Shown here: positions 6,668-14,575 of the stretch, piece by piece
How the letters are laid out: the number at the start of each line of letters is the position of its first letter
Numbering within the stretch: position 1 is the first letter of the stretch
Source of the DNA: Bacteroidota bacterium
GTDB lineage: Bacteria; Bacteroidota; Ignavibacteria; Kryptoniales; JAKASW01
NCBI GenBank assembly: GCA_021789755.1
Contig: JAJYJD010000064.1
Location: forward strand, 1 to 15,039
Direction of reading: 5' to 3'
Length of the DNA: 15,039 nucleotides
Made by a program: the position numbers and the translations under genes
Notes under the pieces: model-generated
Database searches by the model: none
What the model saw: only the letters and a program-made list of their open reading frames with translations
Told to the model about the DNA's origin: nothing

Positions 6668-6696
6668 AATGTATTTGGGCTGTCCCTAATAGTCAA
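6668..6696 (-). promoter_or_regulatory. Candidate sigma-70-type promoter for the minus-strand operon
   Basis: On the minus strand TTGACT (6696-6691) is followed after 17 bases by TACATT (6673-6668). The -35 matches five of six consensus positions and the -10 four of six. Transcription would start near 6661, giving a leader of about 150 bases that includes the hairpin at 6571-6600. Confidence 0.4.
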
Positions 6697-6741
6697 GCAA
6701 TTGAGGCTCCGGGTAGCGGGCTATTTTGAATCGAAACATTG

Positions 6742-6843
6742 GCACAAAGATAACACGGGAAAAAACAAGATTACCACGGATCAAATTATTATCAGTCGAT
6801 GTATCAGTGAGAATCCGTGCCTTTTTCAGCGCACTCTGTGTGC
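6742..6843. repeat. Nested inverted-repeat segment between the two divergent promoters
   Basis: An outer pair, GCACAAAGA (6742-6750) and TCTGTGTGC (6835-6843), matches as an inverted repeat at eight of nine positions. An inner pair, CACGGAT (6775-6781) and ATCCGTG (6813-6819), is perfect. The words ACACGG, CACGGAT, ATCCGTG and CTCTGTG recall the non-coding dispersed repeats common in many environmental genomes. GGCTCCGGG occurs at 6705-6713 and again at 6871-6879, flanking the segment like a nine-base target duplication, though chance is possible. The segment encodes no plausible protein. It accounts for most of the roughly 470 bases without a gene between 6513 and 6982. Confidence 0.4.
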
Positions 6844-6916
6844 AAAAAATCTTAAAGCAGCGCACCACCGGGCTCCGGGCTTGGATTGAACGTACCAGCA
6901 GGGGGTTCTTTCAACG

Positions 6917-6945
6917 TTGATTGTTTACGCAGCGTATTTTATATT
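6917..6945 (+). promoter_or_regulatory. Candidate sigma-70-type promoter for nuoJKLMN
   Basis: TTGATT (6917-6922) and TATATT (6940-6945) are 17 bases apart, in an AT-rich stretch just before nuoJ. The -10 matches five of six consensus positions and the -35 four. Transcription would begin near 6952, giving a leader of about 30 bases with the SD GGAGAGG at 6969-6975. Confidence 0.5.
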
Positions 6946-6982
6946 TTTTGCGTTCCTGAAATAACTTCGGAGAGGTATACGG

Positions 6983-7507
6983 TTGAATCTTGAACTGGTT
7001 GTTTTTCTGATCCTTGCTGCAGCGGCCGTTGTATCTGCCATTCTGGTGATAACCCGCAAGAACCCTGTAACAAGCGTACTTTATCTAGTCTTTAATTTCT
7101 TCATAATAGCAATTCTTTACCTTTTCCTTCGTGCCCAGTTCATCGCGATCATTCAGATTACGGTTTATGCCGGCGCTATCATGGTACTGTTCCTTTTCGT
7201 GATAATGTTGTTGAATCTTGGCGACGATAAGCTTCTCAAATGGAAATTGAATTCGAAAAGGACTATCGCATCGTTGATCGGCCTGGTGCTGCTGGCGGAG
7301 ATTCTTTATTACGTCGTGAATTTCGTATCGGCTTCGAGTTTGGCACCGGGTTCCGAATCGATGGGGACGGTCGGAGCCATCGGAAAGATTTTGTACAGGA
7401 ACTATCTTTTCCCGTTCGAGATCACTTCAATCCTTCTTCTCGCTGCAATGGTCGGCGCAATCTTCCTGGCGAAGAAGCGGTTCACCGAAGGTTCTGATGG
7501 AGACTAA
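6983..7507 (+). CDS. nuoJ: NADH-quinone oxidoreductase subunit J
   Basis: This membrane subunit of respiratory complex I (ND6 homologue) links the quinone-side subunits to the antiporter-like subunits. The 174-residue protein has five predicted membrane helices. Its signature is the third helix region, QITVYAGAIMVLFLFVIMLL, which includes the tyrosine-glycine bend that flips during turnover. The last helix ends in AAMVGAIFLAKKRF. The start is TTG, chosen because GGAGAGG lies seven bases upstream and the protein begins with the expected first helix. It is the first gene of its operon here, whereas nuoJ commonly follows nuoI. nuoK begins six bases after the stop. Confidence 0.93.
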   Translation: MNLELVVFLILAAAAVVSAILVITRKNPVTSVLYLVFNFFIIAILYLFLRAQFIAIIQITVYAGAIMVLFLFVIMLLNLGDDKLLKWKLNSKRTIASLIGLVLLAEILYYVVNFVSASSLAPGSESMGTVGAIGKILYRNYLFPFEITSILLLAAMVGAIFLAKKRFTEGSDGD

Positions 7508-7513
7508 AATAGT

Positions 7514-7816
7514 ATGATACCGTTAGGCTATTATATAGGGTTGAGCGCGATACTCTTCACGATAGGCGTAGTCGGCGTTCTCACGCTTCGTAACGCCATC
7601 GTGATTTTCATGTCGGTAGAATTGATGCTTAACTCGGCCAACCTTGCGTTGATTGCCTTTTCTGCTTACTCCGGCGATCCGGCGGGGCAGATATTAGTCT
7701 TCTTTGTTATCGCCGTTGCGGCTGCGGAATCCGCCGTCGGCCTGGCTATCATCATCGCATTGTTCAGAAATAAACTGACTGTAAACATCGATGAAGTGAA
7801 TGTGCTTAAATGGTGA
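7514..7816 (+). CDS. nuoK: NADH-quinone oxidoreductase subunit K
   Basis: This is the smallest antiporter-arm subunit of complex I (ND4L homologue), with three membrane helices in 100 residues, the usual length. The two buried glutamates of the proton path are present at the same positions as in E. coli: Glu36 in IFMSVELMLNS and Glu72 in VAAAESAVGLA. The SD (GGAG at 7499-7502) is 11 bases from the ATG, so translation may rely on coupling with nuoJ. A gap of 98 bases to nuoL, the longest in this operon, holds no ORF and no strong hairpin. Confidence 0.96.
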   Translation: MIPLGYYIGLSAILFTIGVVGVLTLRNAIVIFMSVELMLNSANLALIAFSAYSGDPAGQILVFFVIAVAAAESAVGLAIIIALFRNKLTVNIDEVNVLKW

Positions 7817-7914
7817 CCGGCGGTCTGATGGCGTTTACGGACGATAGGGCCAAAGTACCTTCCTCTCGACGGGTCCCGGCGGGTCAGGGGCGAGTCTTCG
7901 ACAAAGGATAAACT

Positions 7915-9882
7915 ATGCAGAATTTAGTCGTATATATCGTTGCTTTGCCTGTCATCGGCGTCCTTATAAACGGAATATTCGGAAGTCTGATTCAAAAGAA
8001 ACTTGGGGAAAAGGTCGTCGGCGCAATCGGAAGCGGCACGATCGGATTGTCGTTTGTGCTGGCTATAATCGTCTTTGTAAGGATGCTCGGGGAGCCCTCC
8101 GATGCCAGGAGTCACGTCGTCGAAGTTTACAAATGGATTGCGGCGGGGAACCTTTCCGTAAGCGTCTCTTATCTTGTCGATCAGCTTTCCATCGTCATGC
8201 TTCTCGTCGTGACCGGCGTCAGCTTCTTGATTCACATCTACTCCATCGGCTACATGCACGGGGACAGGGGATTTTTCAGGTTCTTCACATACATGAACCT
8301 CTTTGTCTTTGCAATGCTGAGCCTTATTCTGGCGGACAACTACCTCCTGATGTTCCTGGGCTGGGAGGGCGTGGGACTCTGCTCATATTTGCTGATTGGA
8401 TTCTGGTACGACAAGAAATTCGAGGGCGTTAATATCACGTGGACCGGCGATGCCGGCATGAAGGCATTCATCGTAAACCGCATCGGCGATTTCGCCTTCC
8501 TGATCGGCATGTTCCTGGTCTTCGCCAACTTCGGCACGTTCAACTTCGATTCCATTTTCGGAACTGCGTCCGCACATTTTGCGACCGGAGATCCTACCGT
8601 AACGTGGATCGCAATACTTTTCTTCATCGGCGCCACGGGGAAGAGCGCTCAGATACCTCTCTATATCTGGCTCCCCGATGCCATGGCGGGTCCGACGCCT
8701 GTGTCGGCGCTAATTCATGCCGCGACCATGGTGACTGCGGGAGTCTACATGATAGCCCGGAGCTCCGTTCTGTACGCGCTCGCCCCGGCTGCAATGACCA
8801 CCGTAGCGATAGTCGGAGCAGCGACAGCCTTCTACGCTGCAACGATGGCACTTGTCCAGAACGACATCAAAAAAGTCCTGGCCTATTCGACTATCAGTCA
8901 GCTCGGCTACATGTTCCTGGCACTCGGCGTCGGGGCATTCGGAGCCGGAATATTCCACCTGATGACGCACGCGTTTTTCAAGGCACTGCTGTTCCTCGGT
9001 GCCGGCGCAATCATTCATGCACTCCACGAGAAACAGGACCTGCGAGACATGGGGGGACTGAAGTCGCTGATGCCGGGGACTTACAAGACGTACCTGCTTG
9101 CGTGCCTTGCGATCTCGGGGATTCCGCCTTTCGCCGGCTTCTTCAGCAAAGACGAGATCCTGGGGAGGGCGTTTGCAAATTCGTTCATACTCTGGCTTCT
9201 CGGCGCCGTTACTGCATTCCTGACGGCTTTCTATATCTTCAGGCTCTTCATCCTTGCGTTCGAAGGCAAGCCGCGGTTCGACGTCCACCATATTCACGTC
9301 CACGATGCACCGAAGACGATGCTCATTCCGTTGTGGGCTCTGGGTGTGCTCTCCGTCATCGGCGGCTGGGTAGGGATTCCTGCCGCGCTCGGCGGTGGGG
9401 ACACTTTCGACAAGTTCCTGGAGCCGGTCTTCGAAAACGCGCAGGCGAAACTTCCGACTATCTTCTTTATGAATGCATCGACTGAGTATATCGTGATGGC
9501 CATCTCCGTGCTGCTCGGCGTCAGCGGAGTTTATCTGGGATATGTTGCTTACTTGAAGAAGCCGGAGCTCTCGGCGAAGCTGAAAAAGAGCGTCGGTGAT
9601 CTCTATGATGTTCTTCTCAATAAATACTACGTAGATGAGATTTACCAGGCGGTAATCGTGAAGCCGCTCACGTATGTCAGCGAAAGATACCTCTGGCACG
9701 GATTCGACGAGATCGTGATAGACGGGTCGGTGAATGGAACCGGTAAAACCGTCCGGTTCATCGGCAGAACCTTGCGCAAGATACAGACGGGCTTCGTTCA
9801 GAATTATGCGCTGGCATTTGTAATCGGAATAATCATAATGGTCGGATACCTGCTCCTTTCCGTAGGGGCCTTCGCAAAATAA
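7915..9882 (+). CDS. nuoL: NADH-quinone oxidoreductase subunit L
   Basis: This is the distal proton-pumping subunit of complex I (ND5 homologue), 655 residues with about 16 membrane helices. Key residues are in place: Glu151 in FLGWEGVGLCSYLLIGFW, Lys243 in GKSAQIPLYIWLPDAMAG, and the following PTPVSALIHAATMVTAGVY. LMTHAFFKALLFLGAG lies further on. The C-terminal part after about residue 520 should include the long lateral helix that runs along NuoM and NuoN, plus a last anchoring helix (FVIGIIIMVGYLLLSVG). That architecture separates NuoL from Mrp antiporter proteins, and the nuoK-M-N context supports it. The SD AAAGGA precedes the ATG. Confidence 0.96.
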   Translation: MQNLVVYIVALPVIGVLINGIFGSLIQKKLGEKVVGAIGSGTIGLSFVLAIIVFVRMLGEPSDARSHVVEVYKWIAAGNLSVSVSYLVDQLSIVMLLVVTGVSFLIHIYSIGYMHGDRGFFRFFTYMNLFVFAMLSLILADNYLLMFLGWEGVGLCSYLLIGFWYDKKFEGVNITWTGDAGMKAFIVNRIGDFAFLIGMFLVFANFGTFNFDSIFGTASAHFATGDPTVTWIAILFFIGATGKSAQIPLYIWLPDAMAGPTPVSALIHAATMVTAGVYMIARSSVLYALAPAAMTTVAIVGAATAFYAATMALVQNDIKKVLAYSTISQLGYMFLALGVGAFGAGIFHLMTHAFFKALLFLGAGAIIHALHEKQDLRDMGGLKSLMPGTYKTYLLACLAISGIPPFAGFFSKDEILGRAFANSFILWLLGAVTAFLTAFYIFRLFILAFEGKPRFDVHHIHVHDAPKTMLIPLWALGVLSVIGGWVGIPAALGGGDTFDKFLEPVFENAQAKLPTIFFMNASTEYIVMAISVLLGVSGVYLGYVAYLKKPELSAKLKKSVGDLYDVLLNKYYVDEIYQAVIVKPLTYVSERYLWHGFDEIVIDGSVNGTGKTVRFIGRTLRKIQTGFVQNYALAFVIGIIIMVGYLLLSVGAFAK

Positions 9883-9897
9883 TCTGAGAACAACAAA

Positions 9898-11427
9898 ATG
9901 TTCGAAACACATCTTCTTTCATACATAATTTTTACACCGCTCGTCGGGGCGGTCCTGTTGTTGCTGGTCCGCAATGAAACGATCGTCAAAAGCCTGTCGA
10001 TTCTTTTTGCCGCCATCACGTTCATTCTTACCGTGGTGCTGTATTTGACATTTGACGCGGCGAAACCGGGGTTCCAATTCGTGGAATATGTGCCGTGGAT
10101 TTACAGCCTGAATGTTGCCTACCATCTCGGCATAGACGGGATTTCGCTGCTTCTGATTGTCCTGACAAGTTTCCTGACGCTTATCGCTCTCGTTGCCTCG
10201 TGGTCTTCGATATCAAAGAGAGTCAAGAGCTTCAACTTCTTCGTCCTCCTGCTGGAAGTCGGTATGCTCGGGGTATTCTGTTCTCTGGATCTGTTCCTCT
10301 TCTACATCTTCTGGGAAGCGATGCTGGTCCCGATGTATTTCATCATCGGCATCTGGGGACACGAGAGAAGAGTGTACGCGGCAGTCAAGTTTTTCATTTA
10401 CACCATGGTGGGCAGTCTGCTGATGCTCGTGGCGATAATCTGGCTCGGTTACTATGCAAGCACGCTTCCCGGGGGCACCTTCACGACCAACCTTGTTGAG
10501 TTGTACAGCATAGCACCTACGATTCCGCTCGGCATTCAGACCTGGATGTTCCTCGCTTTTACGCTCAGCTTTGCCATCAAGGTCCCGATCTTCCCCTTGC
10601 ACACGTGGCTCCCCGATGCGCATACGGAGGCGCCCATGGCGGGCAGCGTTTTGCTTGCCGGTGTTCTCCTGAAGATGGGGACGTACGGACTTCTCCGTTT
10701 CTCTCTGCCGCTCTTTCCGGAATCTGCGTTTAAATTTCTTCCCCTCATGGCGATTCTCGCCATCGTCGGGATCATCTACGGCGCTTTTGTGTCGATGGTA
10801 CAGAAGGACCTGAAGAAGCTGGTTGCATACTCCTCTGTCGCTCATCTGGGTTTTGTAGTGCTCGGCATATTTGCCATTACGGTCGAGTCCATCCAGGGTT
10901 CCGTCATCCAGATGGTCAATCACGGCCTGACAACGGGCGCCTTGTTCCTTCTGGTCGGAATGTTATATGAGAAGCGCCATACGAGATTGATCAGTGATTT
11001 CGGCGGGCTGGCCAGAGTGACACCATTCCTTGCTACGTTCTTCATGATCGCGATGCTGGGCTCAGTGGGTCTGCCGGGCCTTAACGGCTTCGTCGGTGAA
11101 TTCCTCATCCTGGTCGGCGCCTTCAAAAGCGACTTCCTCGGGACGCCTGCATATGCGATCGTTGCTACGAGCGGCGTCATCTTCGCAGCCGTATATTTGC
11201 TTTGGATGTACCAGCGCGTATTCTTCAAGACTGTCGACAAGCCGGAGAACGAAAAGATAAAAGATCTTAACGTGCGCGAGATCGCCGTCCTCGCGGCTAT
11301 TGTCGTTTTCGTGGTATGGATTGGCGTGCATCCTATCACGTTTCTGTCGAAGAGCGAACCGGCGGTGAAGGCGCTGGTGGATACAATGGTTAAGGCGAAG
11401 GTAGGTGCGCTTGGTGCTCTGCGATGA
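9898..11427 (+). CDS. nuoM: NADH-quinone oxidoreductase subunit M
   Basis: This is the middle antiporter-like, proton-pumping subunit of complex I (ND4 homologue), 509 residues with about 14 membrane helices. Glu140 in FYIFWEAMLVPMYFIIGIWG and Lys228 in FAIKVPIFPLHTWLPDAH are the paired charges of the proton channel. TEAPMAGSVLLAGVLLKMG and the broken-helix lysine region KDLKKLVAYSSVAHLGF are also typical. It starts 15 bases after nuoL with a weak SD, consistent with coupled translation. The final 20 residues are soluble and Lys/Ala-rich. nuoN follows after 54 bases with its own SD. Confidence 0.96.
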   Translation: MFETHLLSYIIFTPLVGAVLLLLVRNETIVKSLSILFAAITFILTVVLYLTFDAAKPGFQFVEYVPWIYSLNVAYHLGIDGISLLLIVLTSFLTLIALVASWSSISKRVKSFNFFVLLLEVGMLGVFCSLDLFLFYIFWEAMLVPMYFIIGIWGHERRVYAAVKFFIYTMVGSLLMLVAIIWLGYYASTLPGGTFTTNLVELYSIAPTIPLGIQTWMFLAFTLSFAIKVPIFPLHTWLPDAHTEAPMAGSVLLAGVLLKMGTYGLLRFSLPLFPESAFKFLPLMAILAIVGIIYGAFVSMVQKDLKKLVAYSSVAHLGFVVLGIFAITVESIQGSVIQMVNHGLTTGALFLLVGMLYEKRHTRLISDFGGLARVTPFLATFFMIAMLGSVGLPGLNGFVGEFLILVGAFKSDFLGTPAYAIVATSGVIFAAVYLLWMYQRVFFKTVDKPENEKIKDLNVREIAVLAAIVVFVVWIGVHPITFLSKSEPAVKALVDTMVKAKVGALGALR

Positions 11428-11481
11428 CCATGCACTTCGGGGGATTCTCAGTGATTCGTTCAATTTCCTGTTGAGAGGGAG

Positions 11482-12909
11482 ATGATGTCTTTTAATTATA
11501 ACGATATGATTGCCGTAAGTCCGATACTTTTCCTTAGCGCGTATTCTCTCCTGCTCCTGATAGTAGATGCGAGTCTGAAGAGACCGGCCAACATTTGCTA
11601 CTGGCTGACACTGGTTGGGCTGGTGGTCTCAGGTTTTCTGACGGTCTTTACGTACAACGCTTCGGGGAATGCTTTCAACGGCATGGTGTTCACCGGCAGG
11701 TTCCCGGCCTTTTTTGAGATTGTTTTCGTCCTTAGCGCCGCCTTAAGTGTCCTCCTTTCGAAGCCGTATCTGGAGAAGGAACGGATCAACTTCGGCGAAT
11801 ACTACACGCTTCTCCTCTTCGCGACGCTCGGAATGATGATCATGGCCAGCGCAAGAGATCTCATGGTCCTTTTCCTCGGCCTCGAGTTGATGTCTATCAG
11901 TCTATACGTTCTGGCCGGCTTCGTGCGTCGAGACGCGAAGTCGAACGAGGCTTCACTGAAATACTTTTTGCTCGGGGCGTTCGCTACCGGCTTTCTGCTT
12001 TACGGCATTGCGCTTGTCTACGGTGCGAGTGGAACCACCAATCTTTCTGTTATTCTTGAGAGGTTCAGCGTAACCCAGAATGATCCTTTGCTGTGGATCG
12101 GGGCGGCGCTGATTCTTGTCGGTCTGAGCTTCAAGATATCAGCCGTTCCATTTCACATGTGGGTCCCCGATGTTTATGAAGGATCGCCCACAACCATTTC
12201 TGGTTTCATGTCGACAGGAAGCAAGGCGGCAGCGTTCGCTGCTCTCGTGCTTGTATTCAGTTACTCGGTTCACCCGAGCTGGCAGCTGCAGCTTGTCATT
12301 GCGTATCTGGCTGCGTTTACGATGGTCATCGGTAATTTGATAGCTCTTGTCCAGACAAATATTAAGCGAATGCTTGCGTATTCGAGCATCGCGCATGCGG
12401 GTTACGCTCTCGTCGGCATCGCAGCTGCCAACAGCCTCGGGAGGACCGGAGTTTTATACTATATGCTCGCGTATACATTCATGCAGATCGGAGCATTCGG
12501 TGTCGTTTCGGTTCTCGAGAACAAGGAAGGGAAATATCTTCAGATTTCAGATTATGAAGGTCTGGCAAACAAACATCCCGTCATTGCTGCCCTGATGGCG
12601 CTATTCATGTTTTCGCTGGCGGGTCTCCCCCCGTTAGCCGGGTTCTTCGGAAAATACTACCTTTTTGCATCGGCGGTCTCGGCGCAGATGACCTGGCTTG
12701 CCGTCGTGGGTGTGCTTGCCAGTGTCGTGTCGGTCTATTTCTATCTGAACGTTGTTGTAAGCATGTACTTCAAAGAATTACCCGAAGGGAGCACTTCAGT
12801 GGCAATATCCAAACTGGGGGCCACGGCTTTGATTATTGCGGCGGCTGCGGTAATCGAGCTCGGCCTCACCCCAGGATATGTCGTGGCACTGACTGAGAGA
12901 TTGTTCTGA
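11482..12909 (+). CDS. nuoN: NADH-quinone oxidoreductase subunit N
   Basis: This is the proximal antiporter-like subunit of complex I (ND2 homologue), 475 residues with about 14 membrane helices. Glu135 in LFLGLELMSISLYVLAGF and Lys218 in GLSFKISAVPFHMWVPDVYE are the channel residues. EGSPTTISGFMSTGSKAAA and NIKRMLAYSSIAHAGY complete the signature. Two adjacent ATG codons follow the purine-rich SD GAGAGGGAG. The first is four bases after AGAGG and the second seven, so initiation at 11485 is also possible. It is the last gene of the operon, with a strong terminator 31 bases downstream. Confidence 0.96.
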   Translation: MMSFNYNDMIAVSPILFLSAYSLLLLIVDASLKRPANICYWLTLVGLVVSGFLTVFTYNASGNAFNGMVFTGRFPAFFEIVFVLSAALSVLLSKPYLEKERINFGEYYTLLLFATLGMMIMASARDLMVLFLGLELMSISLYVLAGFVRRDAKSNEASLKYFLLGAFATGFLLYGIALVYGASGTTNLSVILERFSVTQNDPLLWIGAALILVGLSFKISAVPFHMWVPDVYEGSPTTISGFMSTGSKAAAFAALVLVFSYSVHPSWQLQLVIAYLAAFTMVIGNLIALVQTNIKRMLAYSSIAHAGYALVGIAAANSLGRTGVLYYMLAYTFMQIGAFGVVSVLENKEGKYLQISDYEGLANKHPVIAALMALFMFSLAGLPPLAGFFGKYYLFASAVSAQMTWLAVVGVLASVVSVYFYLNVVVSMYFKELPEGSTSVAISKLGATALIIAAAAVIELGLTPGYVVALTERLF

Positions 12910-12939
12910 TGCTTGAAAAGTCTTCTTGCGAATTTGATC

Positions 12940-12969
12940 AGCCGCTTCTATCTTGGGGCGGCTTTTTTT
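12940..12969 (+). terminator. Rho-independent terminator of the nuo operon
   Basis: AGCCGC (12940-12945) pairs with GCGGCT (12958-12963) across a 12-base loop, and seven consecutive T follow (12963-12969). It lies between the nuoN stop and the nnr start and overlaps the upstream part of the longest nnr reading frame. This is one reason to place the nnr start at 12989. Confidence 0.85.
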
Positions 12970-12988
12970 ATCTTCAAGCGGAGCTAAC

Positions 12989-14575
12989 ATGGAATATTTG
13001 CTGACAGCGGACGAAATGAAGGGGTGTGACCGGGAGGCCGTGGAAAGCGGCAAAGTGACCGGGGTAGCCCTTATGGACAAGGCAAGCCTCGGAGTTTCCA
13101 AAGTTGCGGGGAACCTTTTGGGTGATGCTCGCGGCAAACGCATCGCGATAATATGCGGTAAAGGTAATAACGGCGGGGACGGCCTTGGGGCGGCATCATA
13201 TCTGGCCCAAATGGGCGCCGATGTAAACGTGCTTCTGATCGGATCGGAATCGGAAATCTCGGGAGACGTCAAAACATTTCTTGAAAAGGCGAAAAAACTC
13301 TCCTCTGAACACGCAAAGATACAAATCCAGGAATTTGAGCAGGTCGCCGATTCTCTCTCTCTCAATGATTATGATCTTGTCATCGATGCCGTCTTCGGAA
13401 CAGGACTTTCGGACGAGCCTAAAGACGCCGCCAAGAGAGCGATTCAGATGATGGTGGATGCATTTACTCCCATTCTCGCGGTAGATTTACCCAGCGGACT
13501 TAACTCCGACGATGGGACTGCTTATACGATGTCTCCGAGAGCGGCTGCCACAGTGACGATGGGAAAACTGAAACGCGGCCTCATTATGAATGATGGGAAA
13601 GAAAATGCAGGTGAGATCAGCGTTATCGACATCGGTTTGCCTGACGGCCTGGCCGCCACTACCAATATTGATACTTATGTCATCGGGGCAAGCGATGTCA
13701 AAGACCTCCTGCCGCAAAGAAGAGCCGAAACTTACAAGCATGCCGTCGGAAAAGTGTTCGCCCTCGTAGGCTCCGTCGGCATGACCGGAGCGGGGATCAT
13801 GGTCGGACGAGCGGCGATGCGGGCCGGAGCCGGAGCTGTTGTGCTCGGCGTGCCTTCCGAGCTGAACAACGTGTATGAATCTCAGCTGACCGAGGTCATG
13901 ACCGTCCCGCTTCCTCAGACGGGTGATGGCTCTCTCTCTCTTGCAGTTCTGCTCCAGATACAGAAGAATCTTGAATGGGCGAACGTCCTGGTCGTCGGGC
14001 CGGGGCTCTCGCGAAACCAGGAAACGTCCCAGCTGGTGGCGAAGATTCTCCGGAGCCATGATGGCGCTGTACTGGTGGACGCCGACGGCTTGAATGCCAT
14101 AGCCGACCAGCCGGACATATTGCATGAAACGCATGCAGAACTCATCCTTACGCCGCATCACGGCGAATTCAGCAGGCTGACCAAGTTCTCCGTTGAAGAG
14201 ATATCCAAGAACCGGATCGAAATGGCGCGACGCTATGCGAAAGACAATAAATTGACACTGGTTTTGAAAGGCTCACCGACAGTCATCGGAACGAAGGAAG
14301 GAAAAGTCTACGTAAATGTCCACGGTAATCCGGGCATGGCAACTGCCGGCATGGGCGATGTCCTGACGGGGATAATCGCCGCTATGATGGGACAAAAGTT
14401 GGGGCCTGTCGACGCCGCAATTGCCGGAGTGTACCTGCACAGTGTCGCAGGCGATATCGCCCTCGAGTCAAAGGGGGTATATTCGCTGATTGCTTCAGAC
14501 GTAATCGATTCGCTGCCACAGGCCTTCAAGAAGGTGATTGATGGAGACGTGTTTGAGTTTCGGCGAATTTCCTGA
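12989..14575 (+). CDS. nnr: Bifunctional NAD(P)H-hydrate epimerase / ADP-dependent dehydratase
   Basis: This enzyme repairs NADH and NADPH that have become hydrated. The N-terminal YjeF domain (about residues 1-215) interconverts R and S hydrates, and the C-terminal ribokinase-like domain (about 235-520) dehydrates the S form using ADP. The epimerase motifs are GKGNNGGDG (57-65), VIDAVFGTG with catalytic Asp133, and VDLPSGLNSDDG. The dehydratase motifs are MTGAGIMVGRAAMRAGAG, VVGPGLS, DADGLNAI, LTPHHGEFSRL, and NPGMATAGMGDVLTG with catalytic Asp457. The usual text at the last site is GGTGDVLTG, so AGMGD is a mild variant that keeps the Asp. The 528-residue length fits the fused form (E. coli YjeF). 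I chose ATG 12989, which has GGAG five bases upstream; longer in-frame starts fall within the terminator. Confidence 0.95.
   Translation: MEYLLTADEMKGCDREAVESGKVTGVALMDKASLGVSKVAGNLLGDARGKRIAIICGKGNNGGDGLGAASYLAQMGADVNVLLIGSESEISGDVKTFLEKAKKLSSEHAKIQIQEFEQVADSLSLNDYDLVIDAVFGTGLSDEPKDAAKRAIQMMVDAFTPILAVDLPSGLNSDDGTAYTMSPRAAATVTMGKLKRGLIMNDGKENAGEISVIDIGLPDGLAATTNIDTYVIGASDVKDLLPQRRAETYKHAVGKVFALVGSVGMTGAGIMVGRAAMRAGAGAVVLGVPSELNNVYESQLTEVMTVPLPQTGDGSLSLAVLLQIQKNLEWANVLVVGPGLSRNQETSQLVAKILRSHDGAVLVDADGLNAIADQPDILHETHAELILTPHHGEFSRLTKFSVEEISKNRIEMARRYAKDNKLTLVLKGSPTVIGTKEGKVYVNVHGNPGMATAGMGDVLTGIIAAMMGQKLGPVDAAIAGVYLHSVAGDIALESKGVYSLIASDVIDSLPQAFKKVIDGDVFEFRRIS

Noticed and set aside
6078..6689. 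203-residue plus-strand ORF opposite the 141-residue gene
   Set aside because: It is antisense to a gene with a strong SD. It starts without an SD and reads through the leader hairpin and palindrome.
6502..6696. Minus-strand 64-residue ORF upstream of the 141-residue protein
   Set aside because: It covers the promoter candidate, palindrome, hairpin and strong SD of the real gene, overlaps its start in another frame and has no family-like pattern.
6701..6920. Overlapping plus-strand ORFs of 62 and 64 residues upstream of nuoJ
   Set aside because: They run through the nested inverted repeats, lack an SD and have biased composition with no recognisable motif.
7817..7914. 98-base gap between nuoK and nuoL as a possible regulatory element
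   Set aside because: Only short stems (for example GACC-GGC-GGTC at its edge) and small repeats of GGGTC are visible, with no T run and no ORF with a start signal.
8439..9485. Long 348-residue plus-strand ORF inside nuoL
   Set aside because: It is a +2-frame shadow of nuoL, very rich in Arg, His and Ser, with nuoL motifs continuous in the other frame.
8710..9912. 400-residue minus-strand ORF opposite nuoL
   Set aside because: It is an antisense shadow of a GC-rich coding region. The composition is charged and low in structure, and nuoL is certain on the other strand.
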